Shown one piece after another: positions 25,347-34,570 of a DNA stretch of 64,000 nucleotides. Within the stretch, counting starts at the first letter, position 1. Each line of letters begins with the position of its first letter. A model generated the notes under the pieces. The model was not told the origin of the DNA. It searched no databases and saw only the letters and a list, made by a program, of their open reading frames with translations. Origin of the DNA: Granulicella tundricola MP5ACTX9 (GTDB lineage Bacteria > Acidobacteriota > Terriglobia > Terriglobales > Acidobacteriaceae); assembly GCF_000178975.2 (NCBI RefSeq), contig NC_015060.1:1-64000 (forward strand), read 5' to 3'. Position numbers and translations under genes: made by a program.

Positions 25347-26018
25347 CTACCGTTCCATCGCCCTTTGAACTTGGACCGCAGACCAATGCCCAACTCTTCG
25401 GGGCGTTGGGATCCCACGGGCATTGAGTTCTGCGGCGATCGCGCGGAGCGAGCTCGCGCCGGTGGCTCGTATGGCTGTGATGGTTGGAACGAGCTCCGAG
25501 CGGACCTGGCTCGCTTTCTGGCTACGCACTTGCCGCGCAGCAGCTCCGATCTCTGCAAACCGCTCAGCCGAGACGCGCCGGCCGCCAAGCTTAGTTCCCC
25601 GTGCCTTTGCGGCGGCGAGGGCTGCCTTGGTCCTCTTCGAGATGGCCTCGGCTTCCTGCTCTGCAACAGCGGCCAAGATGTGGACTACGAACCGATTCGC
25701 CTGGGGCATATCGACAGCCACGAACTCGACGCCAGACTCCATGAGGTTCGAGATGAAGGCGACGTTGCGGGCCAGACGGTCCAGCTTGGCGATTACCAGG
25801 GTAGCGCGATGCTTGCGGCAGAGCTTGAGGGCGGTAGCGAGGGCAGGACGATCATTGCGCTTGCCGCTTTCGACCTCAAGAACTTCCTCTACAAGCGTCC
25901 AGTCTCCACCATCGAGAAAGGCGGCGACGGCAGCGCGCTGTGCTTCGAGGCCCAGCCCGCTTATGCCCTGCCGTGCCGTTGAGACTCTCAGGTAGCTTAC
26001 AAACTTGCCGTTTTCCAT
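25347..26018 (-). CDS. Serine recombinase (resolvase/invertase family)
   Basis: 223 aa from the ATG at 26018 (MENGKFVSYLRVSTARQG). The catalytic Ser is in YLRVSTARQG (Ser13), with the partner Arg-rich segment IAKLDRLARN and the E-helix AEQEAEAISKRTKAALAAAKARG. A C-terminal DNA-binding region is present (SSLRAIAAELNARGIPTPRRVGHWSAVQVQRAM). The length fits small resolvases/invertases, not large integrases. It may resolve cointegrates or invert a segment of this element; no res site or invertible segment was identified. Confidence 0.9.
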   Translation of the reverse strand: MENGKFVSYLRVSTARQGISGLGLEAQRAAVAAFLDGGDWTLVEEVLEVESGKRNDRPALATALKLCRKHRATLVIAKLDRLARNVAFISNLMESGVEFVAVDMPQANRFVVHILAAVAEQEAEAISKRTKAALAAAKARGTKLGGRRVSAERFAEIGAAARQVRSQKASQVRSELVPTITAIRATGASSLRAIAAELNARGIPTPRRVGHWSAVQVQRAMER

Positions 26019-26130
26019 CGCTTCGAGCACCTGTTACGTTTCTTCTACGTCCCTTGAAGCGGCGTTACTGCCAACCTTGGCCGGCCAGTTGGGTCGAATT
26101 GTTGATCTCTGACCCGAGAGCCTGAACTTA

Positions 26131-26154
26131 GCGAAAACACCGACTTTCCGGGAG
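26131..26154. repeat. Dispersed repeat R1, copy d
   Basis: GCGAAAACACCGACTTTCCG followed by GGAG; the closest match to the outer left end of the IS30 elements (CTCCCCGAAAGTCGG) when read in reverse. Confidence 0.55.
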
Positions 26155-26164
26155 ATTCGATCCT

Positions 26165-26560
26165 TCATCTCTGCGGGGCAAGCTGCTTACATAGGGTTGC
26201 CTCTTCACAACGCCAATGGCGGCAGGAGTATGCGACAAATGCGTGTCGCAAGCCAATCCGCTGAAAAGACCGCAGGTGTGCGCCGAACTCGCAACTGAAG
26301 CCGGCCGTCTCCGCAGCACAGGTCTTTGGATAGTTAACAATCGTTGAGATCCTAGATCTAACGGCAGCGGGATAGGCTGGAAGAAATCCATCCAACACGT
26401 CGTCATACTGCCCGTCGGAGAGATCTTCTAACTTTTGGGAAGGGCAGAGGCGGTGTGTGTCAGCGTTGTATTTCCCCCAGGCGCTGCTCCAGTCAACTGT
26501 CTGCGTGTTGGCAGGACTAAAGATCAGCAGGAACGCCGCGATGGCTGCGATTGTTTTCAT
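26165..26560 (-). CDS. Small exported Cys-rich protein
   Basis: 131 aa with a clear signal peptide (MKTIAAIAAFLLIFSPANTQT). The mature part has Cys residues at LCPSQK, KTCAAE, FSCEFG, YSCRHW, RCEEA and LCKQL, suggesting three disulfides. Family not recognised. Probably periplasmic. Confidence 0.6.
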   Translation of the reverse strand: MKTIAAIAAFLLIFSPANTQTVDWSSAWGKYNADTHRLCPSQKLEDLSDGQYDDVLDGFLPAYPAAVRSRISTIVNYPKTCAAETAGFSCEFGAHLRSFQRIGLRHAFVAYSCRHWRCEEATLCKQLAPQR

Positions 26561-26650
26561 AGATCATTGAGTGTAGCCCGCAGGACGGGCGAGGTACTTC
26601 TCCAGTCGGCATATCGGAGCACACATGAACCTGCTGGAATGCGGCATTCC

Positions 26651-26674
26651 TTCAAAACGGCATGGTCGGCAACT
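26651..26674. repeat. Dispersed repeat R1, copy f (inverted)
   Basis: TTCAAAACGGCATGGTCGGC then AACTTCGACC; same subtype and orientation as copy e. Confidence 0.45.
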
Positions 26675-26748
26675 TCGACCAGCGGAGACGGTCATCCTTC
26701 CAGTCTAACCGCTGAAGACAGGTTTGGCTTCTCAACGAGGGAGCACGA

Positions 26749-26883
26749 GTGACGTGTAAAAGGTGTCGAGTCACGATGGTGGAGCTCAAAGGCCACATCT
26801 TCCACGGAAAGCGTAAGTTCCGCTGTCCACTCTGCAGACGCGCAAAGATGAAGAAGCCGCAGAAACCACAAGATCGCTCATGA
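26749..26883 (+). CDS. 44-aa zinc-ribbon-like small protein
   Basis: The GTG start at 26749 follows GAGGGAG at SD distance. The protein begins MTCKRCRVTMVELKGHIFHG and then KRKFRCPLCRRAKMKKP: two CxxC knuckles (CKRC and CPLC) 26 residues apart with Lys/Arg-rich surroundings. This arrangement fits a minimal zinc ribbon that could bind nucleic acid. It ends 64 bp before the next gene and may share its transcript. Because it is so short, confidence comes mainly from the paired motifs and the SD. Confidence 0.5.
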   Translation: MTCKRCRVTMVELKGHIFHGKRKFRCPLCRRAKMKKPQKPQDRS

Positions 26884-26947
26884 CGAAGTTGAGTCGGTGA
26901 GTACGCAAGGTTAGACAACGACGCTCGTCCACTTCAGGAGCCACAGG

Positions 26948-27919
26948 ATGCCTAAATACATCTATCCGGACATGCCAGAGATGGGAACAGAAGAGGACTA
27001 CGAAACGCAGAGCTATTGGCCTCTCTGTTACCCGCGCATTTATGACAATGTGTCCGCCTATACCAGCCCGAAAGCAGTCGCCTTCGATCTTGCATCGATC
27101 TTTAGGAGTTACGCTCTGTTCTTTCGGAGGTCCCCCCACCAGCTCGACAGGGACACTCACAATGCCGGCATGATCGCCGCCGCCTCGTTTCATGCAGCCA
27201 GATTGACCGATTTGCGGGTTCCGACCTTCTTTGTAGAGCACGATCTTCTGATGGCTTTGTCTAAGACCACGCCTCCCGAAGCGATCGACTGGAAGGCTTT
27301 GCACCTGCCGTTCGATGCTGCCGTCTTTATTCTGCCTCCAGGGGCAATCACGATACCGGGGTCCGGCAGCATTGGCTTTCTGTGGTATTCCCGTGCCTTC
27401 GAGGGCAATAGAGTCCGCGTCCCCAGCGGGGTTGAGCACGATTTCACCCTCCCCAAAAGTCAGCTGTACATACGGACGGTTTTAGCGGAGAAACCCGGCA
27501 GTCCGGCCGTCGTGCATCACATCATCGATGGCGAAGCAAACACTCTTATAGATCTAAGCAAAGCACTTGAAGATAACGACGTCATGCCCGGTAGTGTTCC
27601 CTTCAGTGTTGCTGAACGTAGGCTTGGTGGCATGATTGCTGGTCTTGTCTTCAATCTTGTACTAGCGATGGCAGCACGTCCCGAGTTGCTGACCCAAGGC
27701 ACGTTCAGCGGAAAACGGTCGAAGCGCGGGTCCGAGTTCTGGCAGCCCAATATCATCGGAAAGAACTATCGTGTTTCCGGCAGCGACGGCAAAGGAGTGA
27801 CCGGCCTCACTCACCGGATGCACTGGCGACGCGGCCATTGGCGCAATCAGGGCTACGGCGTTCAACGAATGCAGCATCGGCAGGTCTGGATTGAACCGAC
27901 TCTGGTCGCTGGGGAATAA
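26948..27919 (+). CDS. Conserved mobile-element protein; AcrVA2-like candidate
   Basis: 323 aa, soluble. The N-terminal part is acidic and Tyr/Pro-rich (YIYPDMPEMGTEEDYETQSYWP). The C-terminal section (SEFWQPNIIGKNYRV, then HRMHWRRGHWRNQGYG and QVWIEPTLV) matches a tail I associate with the widespread plasmid/phage family that includes the anti-CRISPR AcrVA2. AcrVA2 is known to target Cas12a mRNA/translation. No CRISPR locus is visible here, so a defence-counteracting role is inferred only from this tail. It could equally be a general mobile-element protein of unknown role. Confidence 0.5.
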   Translation: MPKYIYPDMPEMGTEEDYETQSYWPLCYPRIYDNVSAYTSPKAVAFDLASIFRSYALFFRRSPHQLDRDTHNAGMIAAASFHAARLTDLRVPTFFVEHDLLMALSKTTPPEAIDWKALHLPFDAAVFILPPGAITIPGSGSIGFLWYSRAFEGNRVRVPSGVEHDFTLPKSQLYIRTVLAEKPGSPAVVHHIIDGEANTLIDLSKALEDNDVMPGSVPFSVAERRLGGMIAGLVFNLVLAMAARPELLTQGTFSGKRSKRGSEFWQPNIIGKNYRVSGSDGKGVTGLTHRMHWRRGHWRNQGYGVQRMQHRQVWIEPTLVAGE

Positions 27920-27959
27920 TCTGCAGAAACGATGATCTTGGTTCGGGGGCGAGGATGCG

Positions 27960-28124
27960 TCAGCGTACAGGTCTTCCTATGATCCGGTTTGGCAACACCA
28001 GGACAATTCCACCCGAAAGGATAGCGATGCCTGCCCACTCCTGCCAGTGTTGCCGAGAAATCCCAAACAACATGAGCCCCACTCCGATGAGCATACAGCC
28101 GAGCCAACGCTTTCCTAATGCCAT
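27960..28124 (-). CDS. Small two-TM membrane protein
   Basis: 54 aa from the ATG at 28124 (MALGKRWLGC), chosen because GGAGGAG lies directly upstream at proper spacing. It consists of two hydrophobic helices (MLIGVGLMLFGIS and WAGIAILSGGIVLVL) with a basic tail. A longer frame reaches to 28289 but has no SD and overlaps the next gene. Function unknown. Confidence 0.5.
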   Translation of the reverse strand: MALGKRWLGCMLIGVGLMLFGISRQHWQEWAGIAILSGGIVLVLPNRIIGRPVR

Positions 28125-28176
28125 AGCTCCTCCTTCAATTAGCCACTGGCTAAGCCTTCGGACAGACCGCATGCTT

Positions 28177-28503
28177 TCAGCTAGCGGGCGCAATCCTGGA
28201 CAATACGAGCAAGTTTTCCGTGGGGTCGATTGTGATGCTGCACGGTTCGTATGACTCGACACGAGTAATGCCGTCAACGTGTAGATCAACTTGAGCGAGA
28301 ATATCTTCGCTCTCTAGACTCACGAAGATCGTGCACCGCCAGTAAGCTCCGGCATTTCGCCAGAAGAGATCGCATTTCCTCCTGTCGCGATGTTTTTGAA
28401 CGAAGGTGTCGTTCTCGCGAAGCCGGGAAACAATCCGTCCAAGCAAATAGGGGTCTTCAAACTTCTGGTTGGCAATTTCCTTGAGTTGCTGCGCATCTGT
28501 CAT
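28177..28503 (-). CDS. Hypothetical soluble protein
   Basis: 108 aa (MTDAQQLKEIANQKFEDPYLLGRIV). Mixed alpha/beta composition (YWRCTIFVSLESEDILAQVDL), no membrane segment, family not recognised. It lies downstream of the relaxase gene on the opposite side of a 240-bp gap, with convergent or separate transcription. Confidence 0.5.
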   Translation of the reverse strand: MTDAQQLKEIANQKFEDPYLLGRIVSRLRENDTFVQKHRDRRKCDLFWRNAGAYWRCTIFVSLESEDILAQVDLHVDGITRVESYEPCSITIDPTENLLVLSRIAPAS

Positions 28504-28744
28504 CTCATTGGCCGCTGCAATAACTATACAAAGACAAGCTCATGACGCGTAAGTTGTTCATTGCCGGTAGCTTCTTTTCCTTAACAGAAGGGGGCCGTGG
28601 AAATGACCGGCCTCTGCAAAGCGTGGAACGGAGAAACTGTCCCACCCTTTACACAGTCCGTTGGAAGACGCCGGTGCTGCCGGCGTCTCCCACATTTCGC
28701 ACCGCTGCGGCGACGGGTGTATGTATGTAATTACAGCAATACGC

Positions 28745-31700
28745 TTATAGGCTGAGACCAATACCGTAGCCACGCTGAATCTCTCGTTGCGGGGGCTTTT
28801 GACCTTGTTCCTGCTGGGGCGTTTTCTCACGTTCGGGTGCCTTCTGTTGCTGAACTGCCGGGGCTGTCGTGTGAATGGACACGTCCCGGGCGTTCGCAGG
28901 AATGCTCTTCAGGCTCCTGGCTTCTGGGGTGTCCCCGGTCACGATGAACCGTTCTGCTGAAATGCGGCGTCCGCTTTCGACGGCGTAGCCGTGTTCGATG
29001 TGCCGAGCCTGCCTGGGCATTAGTTCGATCTCCTTGCCGCTGTCCAGCCGAACTTTCAGGCTGCCCCTGTCGTCGATCCGGGTGACGGTTGCAAAATCTC
29101 CTGCCCGGACGTTCAGCTCTTTGTCATTCCGAGTGATGCGGATTCGCTCGCCTTGAGAGATGGGCTGCTGCTCGGGGCGGTAGACCTTGGAATCGTTGGT
29201 CGCGGTCTTCAAGCGGGATGGGCTGTAGGTAACAAGATCATCCTGGCCCGTCCTGACGATGATGAGGTTGCGGCGGGAATCTACCGCTTCAACGGTAGCT
29301 TCAGTTTTCGGGAGAAGACCGTGCTTTGGACTTCCCTTGCCGTACTGGATCACGTCTCCGGGTTTGTAATCCGCCGCTCTGCCTTCCTGCCTGAAATGCT
29401 GCTCCTGTAATACAGTCCGAACTTCCTTGTTCGGCGCGAGTCGGCCCGCCTGCTGCAGCTCGGCTCGGACCTGGGCAGTGATGGCCGCTCGATCCGATTG
29501 TTTTTCTGAGAGAACAACTGTTCTGTCTCGCGTAGCGGCATACTCTTTTGCGACTGCGGAGATCCGTTCCGAGGGCTGGGCGTGCTGGTGGACCTTCCCT
29601 TGGCTTTTGAGCTTATCTATAGATACGTCCGTTTTCCCAGCTCGGAATCCTTCCACGGCCTTGCGCAACTCACTCTTTACCTCGGCACGTGGAATCTCGA
29701 TGGCGGCGGTCTTCGAAATATCGACGGAAAGCCGCTTGCCCAGAGAATCGGCGTCGTTCGTGTAGATGCGTGCGTCCTGGGAAGCACGCGATACAGCGAC
29801 ATAAGCGAGCCTGGTATTCACCAGCGAGCGGGCTGTTCCGGTGTCGAAGTTTGCCAGAACGCGGTCCTGGGTCAATCCCTGCGAGCTGTGCGACGTTACG
29901 GCGTAGCCGTGGTCGAACTGCCGCAGCTTGGCAGGATCGAAGGTGACGGTGCGCTCGCCTTTGCCGTCCATCCGGACGGTCATCTGGCCCGGCGCAGCGG
30001 AGACGACGGTCGCGAGGTCGCGGTTTCGAATGTCGAGCGTTTTGGCATTCGTGGTGAACTGAATTCGATCGCCTGCGGCGAACTCGCGGGTGCTTTCCCG
30101 GTAGGCGTTGACGCCTCGCAGACGCTTCGGATCGTAGCTGACGATCTTCCCGTTCTCCAGCTCCACCGTGAGCCGATTCGCAGCGGTATCAATGCTGCGG
30201 ACAATAGCGAAGCTGTCTTTGACGATGCCTTCGGCCTTGCTGCCGGTGGTGTACTGGAGAATGTTTCCGAGTTCGTAGCGAGCGGCCCAGGTGCGCTCCG
30301 CGCCGGTCATATCGTTACGGTTCGTGAGAGTGCGGAACGTCTCGGCGTTGCCGGAAAGGACGCCTTTCTCCTTCAGTTCCACCCGCACCGCCTCGTTCAA
30401 CAGCTGACGGCTTTTGTTATCCGGGGAGACGATGATGGTGCTTTCCGGCTTGCTAGCGTAGTCGCGGGCTATGGCCTGAATGCGTTCCGGTCCGTTTGGA
30501 ATTTCTGTGACCCGGCCTTGCTCGCGAAGCAATGCGATGCCGCGTTCGGTCTCATTCCGTGCGAGATGTTCGACCGCCCGCAACAGCTCGGGGTCCTTCT
30601 GCCGCACGATCTGGTCAAGCTGCGAGGTTCGCATTCCAGCGTCCTGCATCTGCTGGAAAGGGCGGCCTGCCTCTACGCCCTGGTGCTGGCGTATGTCTCC
30701 AATGACGACGATGTGATCGTTCGGTCCTACCTTGTCGAGGAACTGCCGCATCTGTTTCGAACTGGCCAGACTCGACTCGTCGAGTAGGTAAAGATGCCGC
30801 GCGTCGGGGTCCATTGCCGTTTTACGCTGGAGGAAACTTTGCAGCGTGTTGGCCTCGATTCCCGCGTCGCGGAGCTGGCCGCTGGCCTTCGACGTGGGCG
30901 CGAAACCTTCTACCCTGTACCCGCTCTTTTCCGCGCCCTCGCGGATGGTTTCGAGGGCGGTCGTCTTCCCTGTTCCAGCCAAACCCTGCAAGCCATGAAC
31001 CCGGTCCCGCGTCGTCAGAATGTCCTCTACGACGCGCCGTTGGGAGTCGTTTAGAAAGCCGCGAGCGTTCGCCTGCTCTTCGGCCATCGCTGCGGTTGTG
31101 ATGGAAGAAACAGTGTTCTTTCCCTGGAGTACGTGGTTGATGTTCGCCCGTTCCTGAGCGATGGTTTCGGGTGTGGTGAAGCGGCCAGCGGACGCGTACT
31201 TGGGTGCCTCGACAGAGCGGAACTCACCGGCTCTCTGCCTGGTCTGGAACTCTGCTCGAACCTCGGCGGCGGTCACGTCGCCCATTCCCCGACGAAGCGC
31301 ATCCCGCAGAATGACCCGCTCGTCGGCAACGGCCTCGCGCTCAAAGGCGTGGGCTTTCGCGTATGTGACGGCCTCCCTCGCCTGGTTGGACTGCTCCGGG
31401 GTGACAGCATTCTCCCTGGTGCGGCTCCGGGCCGCGTTGATGACAGTTTCGTGCTGGTTGCCGAACGTGGCGGCAAGATCGCGGTGCGCGGCGAGTACCT
31501 GGGCAGAGGTCAACTCCTGCTTGGCTTCACGGGTGGCATGAGCGGCAATCTGGGCGGCTCCCGGCCCGGTGAAGCCGGCCTTTTCCATGTGCTCCCTGAT
31601 CTGTGCGGACCGGGGGCTGGACGCCTCCAGGTACTCGGCAGAGTAGCCCTTGATCTCCGGTGCGCCGCTCTTCCCTGCCTCCATTTCGTAGCCAAGGTTC

Positions 31701-32365
31701 TTGAGCCTTTGGAAGAGTTCGGCCTGGTAGACGGCCGTCACATAGTTCTGGCTCTCAAAGAAAGCCTTCTCCTGCAAAGCTCGCGTCGATCCGTCCGCAC
31801 GTTCGGTCACGTTGAAGATGACGGCGTGGGTGTGGAGCTGTGGGGCGGCGTACCCGTCTACCGGTCGGGCTGTGTCATGTTCGAAGGTAGCGGCGACGAA
31901 CTTCCCGGTCGTCTCGGCAGGATTGTTGCCGCCGATCCGGGCTTGGGTAAACCGCTCCAGCTCGGCAAGCGCAACGCCAACGGCCTCGCGGTGAGCCTCT
32001 CGAACTCGCTCATCCCCGCCCACCAGAGCGGTCAGGGAAACCGACTTGGAAGGGGCGAACTGAGCATCCCATCCGGCTCGGTGCTCGACCGCTTTCGTAG
32101 TCGAACCGTCCAGGTTTTTGTACTCCTGGGCCTCCCTGTGTCTTACCAACTGCTCACCGGTTTCCGGGTGCTGCCCTTCTGCAAGCCGGTTGAAGGCGAG
32201 CGAGCTGACCTCGCCCGAAAGTCCAAGCGAAGCCGCCAGCTCACCTCTCCATTCGCCCCTCACTTCCTCGCCTTGCTGGTAGTAGCTCTGGGTCGAGGAA
32301 GCGTAGTCGAGCTTGTGGTACGTGGCGGCTTGTCCGGCGTTGAGCGCAGATGAAAGTGTGAGCAT
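28745..32365 (-). CDS. trwC: TrwC/TraI-type conjugative relaxase-helicase (MOBF)
   Basis: 1206 aa. The N-terminal relaxase domain (about 1-310) has the Tyr pair SYYQQG near residue 28 and the metal-binding HTH in QLHTHAVIFN (about 178-180). The SF1 helicase follows, with Walker A GLAGTGKTT (about 461-469), DE-box LLDESS (about 527-532) and the motif VTSHSSQGLTQDRV. The C-terminal part carries two SH3-like stretches and ends in a Gln-rich tail closing RGYGIGLSL. It nicks and unwinds the transferred strand at oriT. It starts 18 bp after the coupling-protein gene and is the last gene of the transfer operon. Confidence 0.93.
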   Translation of the reverse strand: MLTLSSALNAGQAATYHKLDYASSTQSYYQQGEEVRGEWRGELAASLGLSGEVSSLAFNRLAEGQHPETGEQLVRHREAQEYKNLDGSTTKAVEHRAGWDAQFAPSKSVSLTALVGGDERVREAHREAVGVALAELERFTQARIGGNNPAETTGKFVAATFEHDTARPVDGYAAPQLHTHAVIFNVTERADGSTRALQEKAFFESQNYVTAVYQAELFQRLKNLGYEMEAGKSGAPEIKGYSAEYLEASSPRSAQIREHMEKAGFTGPGAAQIAAHATREAKQELTSAQVLAAHRDLAATFGNQHETVINAARSRTRENAVTPEQSNQAREAVTYAKAHAFEREAVADERVILRDALRRGMGDVTAAEVRAEFQTRQRAGEFRSVEAPKYASAGRFTTPETIAQERANINHVLQGKNTVSSITTAAMAEEQANARGFLNDSQRRVVEDILTTRDRVHGLQGLAGTGKTTALETIREGAEKSGYRVEGFAPTSKASGQLRDAGIEANTLQSFLQRKTAMDPDARHLYLLDESSLASSKQMRQFLDKVGPNDHIVVIGDIRQHQGVEAGRPFQQMQDAGMRTSQLDQIVRQKDPELLRAVEHLARNETERGIALLREQGRVTEIPNGPERIQAIARDYASKPESTIIVSPDNKSRQLLNEAVRVELKEKGVLSGNAETFRTLTNRNDMTGAERTWAARYELGNILQYTTGSKAEGIVKDSFAIVRSIDTAANRLTVELENGKIVSYDPKRLRGVNAYRESTREFAAGDRIQFTTNAKTLDIRNRDLATVVSAAPGQMTVRMDGKGERTVTFDPAKLRQFDHGYAVTSHSSQGLTQDRVLANFDTGTARSLVNTRLAYVAVSRASQDARIYTNDADSLGKRLSVDISKTAAIEIPRAEVKSELRKAVEGFRAGKTDVSIDKLKSQGKVHQHAQPSERISAVAKEYAATRDRTVVLSEKQSDRAAITAQVRAELQQAGRLAPNKEVRTVLQEQHFRQEGRAADYKPGDVIQYGKGSPKHGLLPKTEATVEAVDSRRNLIIVRTGQDDLVTYSPSRLKTATNDSKVYRPEQQPISQGERIRITRNDKELNVRAGDFATVTRIDDRGSLKVRLDSGKEIELMPRQARHIEHGYAVESGRRISAERFIVTGDTPEARSLKSIPANARDVSIHTTAPAVQQQKAPEREKTPQQEQGQKPPQREIQRGYGIGLSL

Positions 32366-32383
32366 TTGAGCGGGGTCGTCCCT

Positions 32384-34570
32384 CTACATCTGGATGAAGT
32401 GGTGCTGATTTGACGGCTTTTCCGGTCCGGCTTTCGGAGGGTCCAGCTCCCTTGAAAGACACTCTTCCTGAAGGATTTCTGCTTCCAGTTCCGGCTCCGG
32501 CTGGGCCTCCTTCTGCTCAGTCTTCTTGCGTGATTTCCGGCTCTTCCTGTGCTCGGTAGCCTCCGTGCCCACCTCTCCTCCTGGGGCCGGTGCTACCGTC
32601 TCGGCGGCTTCCGTCACCACGGTTTCTGCCTCCTCGGGAGGCTCTTCAAAGCCAGCGGTCGGGGTTGCTGGTGCCTCCGCCGCAGCCGCATGTTTGGAGG
32701 CGGCTCCGGGCTTTGGAGGGCGCGGTTTCAGCGTGTCGGGGTCGAAGCTCAGCTCCCCTTCCGCGCCGGTGCGACTGACAAAACCGGGGCTCACTTTCGG
32801 CAGGCTGATGTAGTTGAAGTTGAACTGCGCGACGTTGTTTCCGTGCTTCAGGTAGGCGTGTAGATCGTCCAGTCCGGCAATCTGGGACTCCATGACGAGC
32901 GGCTCGATCTGCCGGTCAAGGGAGTAGTTCCGGCCCTGCTTTGCCCCGTCGTGTTTCGTCTCCTTGACGCGTTCGATCTCGACGTAGCCAATGGCTTTGG
33001 AGATCCACTGCGCTGCGTTGGGTTCCGCCGTCTTCATGAAGAGTTTGGTGGCCGGTTGGGACACCATTACCTCGGCCAGCTTGTCGCCGTAGATGGCCTG
33101 GAGCTGTGCCCTTCCCTGGAAGCCAAGCACCATCGGGTTCTTCGATTTGCGAGCCTCAGTGAGGGCAGTATGGAGCTGCGGGAGTCGCTGCAGGCTTGCC
33201 AGCTCGTCGATCACAAACCAGACTTTCCTTTGGTTCGGGGCGGGTTCATTCATCAGCCGCATCACCAGCAAGTCAATCCAAAGGGAGTGCAGCGGACGGA
33301 GTGTGTTGCGCTCGGTCGGACGTGACGTAATGAACACCCAACCCTTGCGAGTTTTCGACCAGGAGCGGGCATTCCACTCACCGTTCGCCTCCTTCTTTGT
33401 TGGTAGAAGCCGGAATGATTTTGCCACGATTCCGAGTGAAGAAAGTACACCAGCCCGCTGTGGCCCGGCGTTCCGGTCGATGTAGAACGCCATCTCCGTT
33501 CCTTCCACCTTTGCGAGTAGTTCGTCATCGCTGGCGAGCCAGTCTGCGAGCTGATGAGGGGTTGGTCCGTACTTCAGAAGGTGGGCGAAAATCTGCGCTG
33601 GCGTCTGATGAAAGAACTCGTCTTTACCCTCGCCCGTCGGCTGATACAGAGAGGAAGCAACGGCGTCTGCCTCGGCGTTGGACTCAATTTCCTGGGCTGG
33701 ACCCCAGTAAGGGCAGCGAGCGTCCAAGGGGTTCAGAATGATGTCGCCGCGCTCCGCGTCGAAGAATTTCTGGACGTATTCGGTCGCGGGATCGTAGACC
33801 ACCGCAGAGTCTCCGCGCTCCGCTACCTGCATGAGGAGCTGGGTAATCAGCTGAGTTTTACCCACGCCGGTATCGCCCATCATGAGGAAGTGCTGCGCTT
33901 CTTTCCGGGCCGGAATCCGAATCTTTTCCTCCATGTCAACCGAGTTGAATCCGATGCCGTCGCCCTTCTGCTTGCGCACGAACTCCTCGGGCTTCATGAG
34001 GACGGGTCCGCGTAAGAGGCGACCGTATTTCATCTGCCGGAATCGCTTCATTTCCGCTGGAATGCTCAGGGCGAGCAGGGCCACGAGCGAGAGTGCCGCC
34101 CATCCCAAACTCACCGCGTAAGAGCCTATGAAAGTGTCCCCTTCGAAGATCGCGCCGCGAAGCCAGCGGCTCATTGCCACGTCGGTAAACGTCTCTGGCT
34201 TACCGGTGTAGAAGCCCCGGTATCCCTGAGAAAGTGGGAGAGCGGAGAGCTGGACCGGCAGGCGGTGACCGTCCGGGAATACTGTTTCGCCGTCTTCGAA
34301 ATCGACCGGCAACGCTCGTCGCGGCTGCACCTTCGGGCCTCCAAGATAGACGAGCTGGTAGTTCCCGTGCGCCTTGAAAAGTGCTCCTGCGGAGCTGCGC
34401 AGGTAGGCCCCGCTGTAGGCTTTTTCGAGCGGCGTCGTGCCGAATCGCAGGTGCTCCCAGCCGAACAACAACGTTAGAAGCAAAGCGAGACCAAGCGCGA
34501 AATACGAATAGATCGGAACGTGCGGCGGGAAAACCAGTGTCTCTTTACGGCCCCATGCGTTATCCGGCAT
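32384..34570 (-). CDS. trwB: Type IV coupling protein (VirD4/TrwB family)
   Basis: 728 aa. Two TM helices (about 21-40 and 150-170) anchor it in the inner membrane. The ATPase has Walker A GDTGVGKT (232-239) and Walker B VWFVIDELASL (about 450-460). A C-terminal extension (about 590-728) is Ala/Pro/Glu-rich and low-complexity, longer than in classic TrwB; it may bind the relaxosome. It brings the relaxase-DNA complex to the VirB channel. It directly follows the TrwA/MobC-like gene (1 bp gap) and precedes trwC, giving the same order as the R388 trwABC cluster. Confidence 0.92.
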   Translation of the reverse strand: MPDNAWGRKETLVFPPHVPIYSYFALGLALLLTLLFGWEHLRFGTTPLEKAYSGAYLRSSAGALFKAHGNYQLVYLGGPKVQPRRALPVDFEDGETVFPDGHRLPVQLSALPLSQGYRGFYTGKPETFTDVAMSRWLRGAIFEGDTFIGSYAVSLGWAALSLVALLALSIPAEMKRFRQMKYGRLLRGPVLMKPEEFVRKQKGDGIGFNSVDMEEKIRIPARKEAQHFLMMGDTGVGKTQLITQLLMQVAERGDSAVVYDPATEYVQKFFDAERGDIILNPLDARCPYWGPAQEIESNAEADAVASSLYQPTGEGKDEFFHQTPAQIFAHLLKYGPTPHQLADWLASDDELLAKVEGTEMAFYIDRNAGPQRAGVLSSLGIVAKSFRLLPTKKEANGEWNARSWSKTRKGWVFITSRPTERNTLRPLHSLWIDLLVMRLMNEPAPNQRKVWFVIDELASLQRLPQLHTALTEARKSKNPMVLGFQGRAQLQAIYGDKLAEVMVSQPATKLFMKTAEPNAAQWISKAIGYVEIERVKETKHDGAKQGRNYSLDRQIEPLVMESQIAGLDDLHAYLKHGNNVAQFNFNYISLPKVSPGFVSRTGAEGELSFDPDTLKPRPPKPGAASKHAAAAEAPATPTAGFEEPPEEAETVVTEAAETVAPAPGGEVGTEATEHRKSRKSRKKTEQKEAQPEPELEAEILQEECLSRELDPPKAGPEKPSNQHHFIQM

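Noticed and set aside
29582..30787. 400-codon plus-strand frame opposite trwC
   Set aside because: It is the complement of the helicase coding sequence; typical mirror frame in GC-rich DNA.
31133..32353. 406-codon plus-strand frame opposite trwC
   Set aside because: Same reason: the minus-strand relaxase domain with HTH and YY motifs explains the stretch.
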